64,000 nt of DNA from Bacteroidales bacterium (lineage in GTDB: Bacteria > Bacteroidota > Bacteroidia > Bacteroidales > UBA1715). Position 1 is the stretch's first letter. Each line of letters starts with the position of its first letter. The position numbers and the translations under genes were made by a program. The notes below the pieces were generated by a model. It had not been told where the DNA came from. It saw nothing but the letters and a program-made list of their open reading frames with translations, and ran no database searches. The stretch covers positions 62,001-126,000 of the forward strand of contig JAFXAU010000025.1 of assembly GCA_017516865.1 (NCBI GenBank), written 5' to 3'. Positions 61,926 through 64,000 of the stretch are shown one piece after another.

Positions 61926-64000
61926 ATGAAACAGTTCGGTGTAATATTAGCAGCGATGCTCTTTGCTGTTTCCTCTGCCTTTGCAGATGGGACTAAGCAA
62001 TTTATGCCGAATGCAGGAACAGACGAGGATAACCCAACTCCGAAAGGAATAACATACCTTTCTATTGCGGCACAAGAAGGCGGTAATGGTCCATCTCGAC
62101 CATTTGCACGATACAACCATACAGGGAGGGCAACTGCATTAGGTGCAACAGACGATGCAAGTTGCGAAGAACCTCACCGCCTTCATATTCGTATAATAGA
62201 TCCTGAACATGAAAAAATCCATTTCGGATTCGGAGAAAAGACAGCATCGGGAACGTTAAAATTCCGAATTAAAGATCCTACGGGTAAAATTGTGTTTGCT
62301 GAACGCGATGTTCCTACTTCTGGCACTGGATATATTGGGAGTGGGCATGATGGAGCAAGTTATAAAAAAGCTTATTTTGGTCCGAAATCAGTTGACTCGA
62401 GAGGGTACGACTATTTGGAATTAGATCCGGAAATGGACGGTGATTATTATATAGAATTTGATAATGGTTCAAATATTGGCTCTACTACAGGAAACACTGC
62501 AATTAGTTTGAAACTATTCGATATTACAGTCGTAAAAGATGGGAAAGCGGAAAACGGTCGTGTTTGGTCTCGAGCGTGGGGTTTGAATACTAATGGAACA
62601 AATCACGAGACGTATACGACATTTTATACTATGTCAACCGACCATTACCTTTCGAAGGTTTATATGGGTGGTTTTCAGCCGTATCAGTTTGTAATTGCTT
62701 GTAATTCCTATGGTTCTATAAATACTAAAAATTGCGAGGAAGACAGAAAATCGTTATATACAACCGACGTTCCTTTCAATCAGATTCCAGAGTATCAGGT
62801 ATTTTTAACTAAGCCCGATCCTGCATATTGGGGCACGGCAAAAATTCCGAATGTGCCAGATAAATTGACCTTTGCCGGCGATGCAATGACCTGTGAGGAT
62901 TTGATATTTGTGGTACAATTGCTCTACAATGAAAATGCAACGTTGGAACTTTACCTTGACACGAACGATGATGGTATTGGGGATAAAGTAATTGCGGCAC
63001 TACTTGAAGCCAAAGCAATAGAGAATAGAGGATTTCATTATCCATGGAAAGATAGGACGCAATTACAAGATACATGTTCTACGTGTGACACCAGTTGGCA
63101 TGGAGAAGGAATCGGTTGGGGGAAATATTTTTACAATCCAGCTGCCGAGGGTTGTGCTCGTAGATATACTTTATCGTTGTTTGACCAGTCATATTCATAC
63201 GAATACATTGCAACTGCTCTCGACCACAGTACATACACAGACATAGACAGAGTTAACCCAGGAGATTCTTTAAGAACTATCCCGACTGTTACGGGAAGCG
63301 AAGGAAGTTTGCCAGGATTCTCCTTGACTTATCCCATTGGTACGGAACAAAACCCTGTTCTTATCACTTCCGCAAGTGAGTTGGATTTATTGGCAGGTGC
63401 ACTTTCTTCGGAAAACGGAAGTTATAGTCAATGTATTGAAAACTTCTTCCATTATTGGGAAGATGGAGAGGAAAAATTTGCAAAATATTGCTATGAAATT
63501 CGACAAGATACAGGTAGCAATGCGGGTTTTAAAAACACCTATTTTTATATCACAGCACCGTCAGGAACAATTACTTTAGATGATTCATGGGATGGAATAG
63601 GAAAACTTTCTAAAGATACAGTTGCACCATTTAGAGGTCATATCCGTGCAGGGCGATATATGCCCAATCCAACATCAGACAATTTAAATGAAACTACCGC
63701 ATTACATGCAGGAGACCAAGATACCATTACAATAAATGGTTCGATTGGTTTATTTGCTTACTGCGATGGTGCAACAATTGAAAATATTCATGTAAAAGGA
63801 AGTATTACAGATGCTACAGGGACGACAGATGATCCCACCAATATTTCAAGTTATTATGGTGTTGGAGCTATTTGTGATTATGCATTAAACACTACGTTTT
63901 CTCATTGTACAAACGCTTGTAAAATAGAAATAGACGAAGATAATGAGTCGACGTGTACGGGAGGAATAGTTGGTTACGGTGAAAATATTATTGTAGATTC
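61926..64000 (+). CDS. Large secreted protein, partial (C-terminus beyond window)
   Basis: From ATG 61926 the frame stays open for 691 codons to the right edge. A signal peptide (MKQFGVILAAMLFAVSSAFA) leads into a beta-rich region (about 20-270) with 'GKIVFAERDVPTSGTGYIG' (excerpt: SGTGYIG), then a region with Asp-rich DTNDDGIGDK calcium-like loop (about 340-350), four Cys in CSTCDTSWHG.../AAEGCAR (about 380-420), and near the cut end GVGAICDYALNTTFSHCTN and GGIVGYGEN, which resemble GLUG repeats of surface adhesins. It stands in the neighbourhood of two other giant T9SS proteins, so a sorting domain is expected at the missing C-terminus. Family not identified. Confidence 0.8.
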   Translation, partial: MKQFGVILAAMLFAVSSAFADGTKQFMPNAGTDEDNPTPKGITYLSIAAQEGGNGPSRPFARYNHTGRATALGATDDASCEEPHRLHIRIIDPEHEKIHFGFGEKTASGTLKFRIKDPTGKIVFAERDVPTSGTGYIGSGHDGASYKKAYFGPKSVDSRGYDYLELDPEMDGDYYIEFDNGSNIGSTTGNTAISLKLFDITVVKDGKAENGRVWSRAWGLNTNGTNHETYTTFYTMSTDHYLSKVYMGGFQPYQFVIACNSYGSINTKNCEEDRKSLYTTDVPFNQIPEYQVFLTKPDPAYWGTAKIPNVPDKLTFAGDAMTCEDLIFVVQLLYNENATLELYLDTNDDGIGDKVIAALLEAKAIENRGFHYPWKDRTQLQDTCSTCDTSWHGEGIGWGKYFYNPAAEGCARRYTLSLFDQSYSYEYIATALDHSTYTDIDRVNPGDSLRTIPTVTGSEGSLPGFSLTYPIGTEQNPVLITSASELDLLAGALSSENGSYSQCIENFFHYWEDGEEKFAKYCYEIRQDTGSNAGFKNTYFYITAPSGTITLDDSWDGIGKLSKDTVAPFRGHIRAGRYMPNPTSDNLNETTALHAGDQDTITINGSIGLFAYCDGATIENIHVKGSITDATGTTDDPTNISSYYGVGAICDYALNTTFSHCTNACKIEIDEDNESTCTGGIVGYGENIIVD

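Overview
The window reads as a chromosomal segment of an anaerobic, gut-type member of the order Bacteroidales (Bacteroidota). Reasons: the gene order purH-mreB-mreC-mreD-mrdA-rodA, the gliding lipoprotein gene gldD near ssb, secreted giants with type IX secretion (T9SS) C-terminal sorting domains, a fused DAHP synthase/chorismate mutase, and promoters of the Bacteroidetes type (TTG or TTTG about 18-21 bases before TAnnTTTG). No rRNA, tRNA, CRISPR array or complete insertion sequence was seen. Two genes are cut by the window edges (aroB on the left, a secreted protein on the right).

Layout. 1-3.7 kb: aromatic amino acid operon on the minus strand (pheA-tyrA-DAHP synthase/chorismate mutase-aroB), preceded by a leader peptide packed with Phe and Tyr codons and a terminator hairpin, that is, a ribosome-controlled attenuator. 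3.7-5.9 kb: a putative outer-membrane barrel, a secreted DUF4412-like protein, and a small HTH gene behind a 110-bp palindrome. 6.0-9.6 kb: a tight five-gene plus-strand cluster of unknown role (hypothetical, YidD-like membrane protein, SPFH-SHOCT protein, membrane coiled-coil protein, zinc-ribbon/TPR protein). 9.6-13.6 kb: Ig-like lipoprotein, DUF2185 protein, gldD, ssb. 13.7-22 kb: cell-shape and elongasome genes, purH and a LysM glucosaminidase. 22-28.4 kb: one 2090-residue T9SS protein with 13 InlB B-repeats and SprB repeats. 28.4-29.7 kb: accessory island with REP-like palindromes, 34-bp tandem repeats, a tiny promoter-ORF-terminator cassette and an orphan CdiA-CT-like nuclease. 29.8-34.7 kb: ATP synthase genes atpB-E-F-H-A-G without atpD/atpC, with a strong terminator hairpin between atpE and atpF. 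34.9-42.3 kb: rluA-type gene, panB, mltG, sufS, map, hemW, yceD-rpmF. 42.3-46 kb: secreted nuclease, Gfo/Idh/MocA oxidoreductase, glycosyltransferase, queH. 46-46.6 kb: hicAB toxin-antitoxin. 46.6-53 kb: peptide transporter, LD-carboxypeptidase, ruvB, MORN protein, nadA. 53.2-54.3 kb: an AraC-type regulator broken by a +1 frameshift. 54.4-59.6 kb: a 1717-residue repeat-rich T9SS protein. 59.7-61.5 kb: rpiB and lutB. 61.5-64 kb: a second copy of the tiny cassette on the opposite strand, a REP-like palindrome, and the start of a third large secreted protein.

Most promising for new biology are the two copies of a ~100-bp cassette encoding a 27-30 residue peptide (identical first 14 codons, same promoter geometry, own terminators), the Phe/Tyr attenuator upstream of pheA, the SPFH/YidD-like five-gene cluster, and the internal terminator after atpE, which could set c-subunit stoichiometry.
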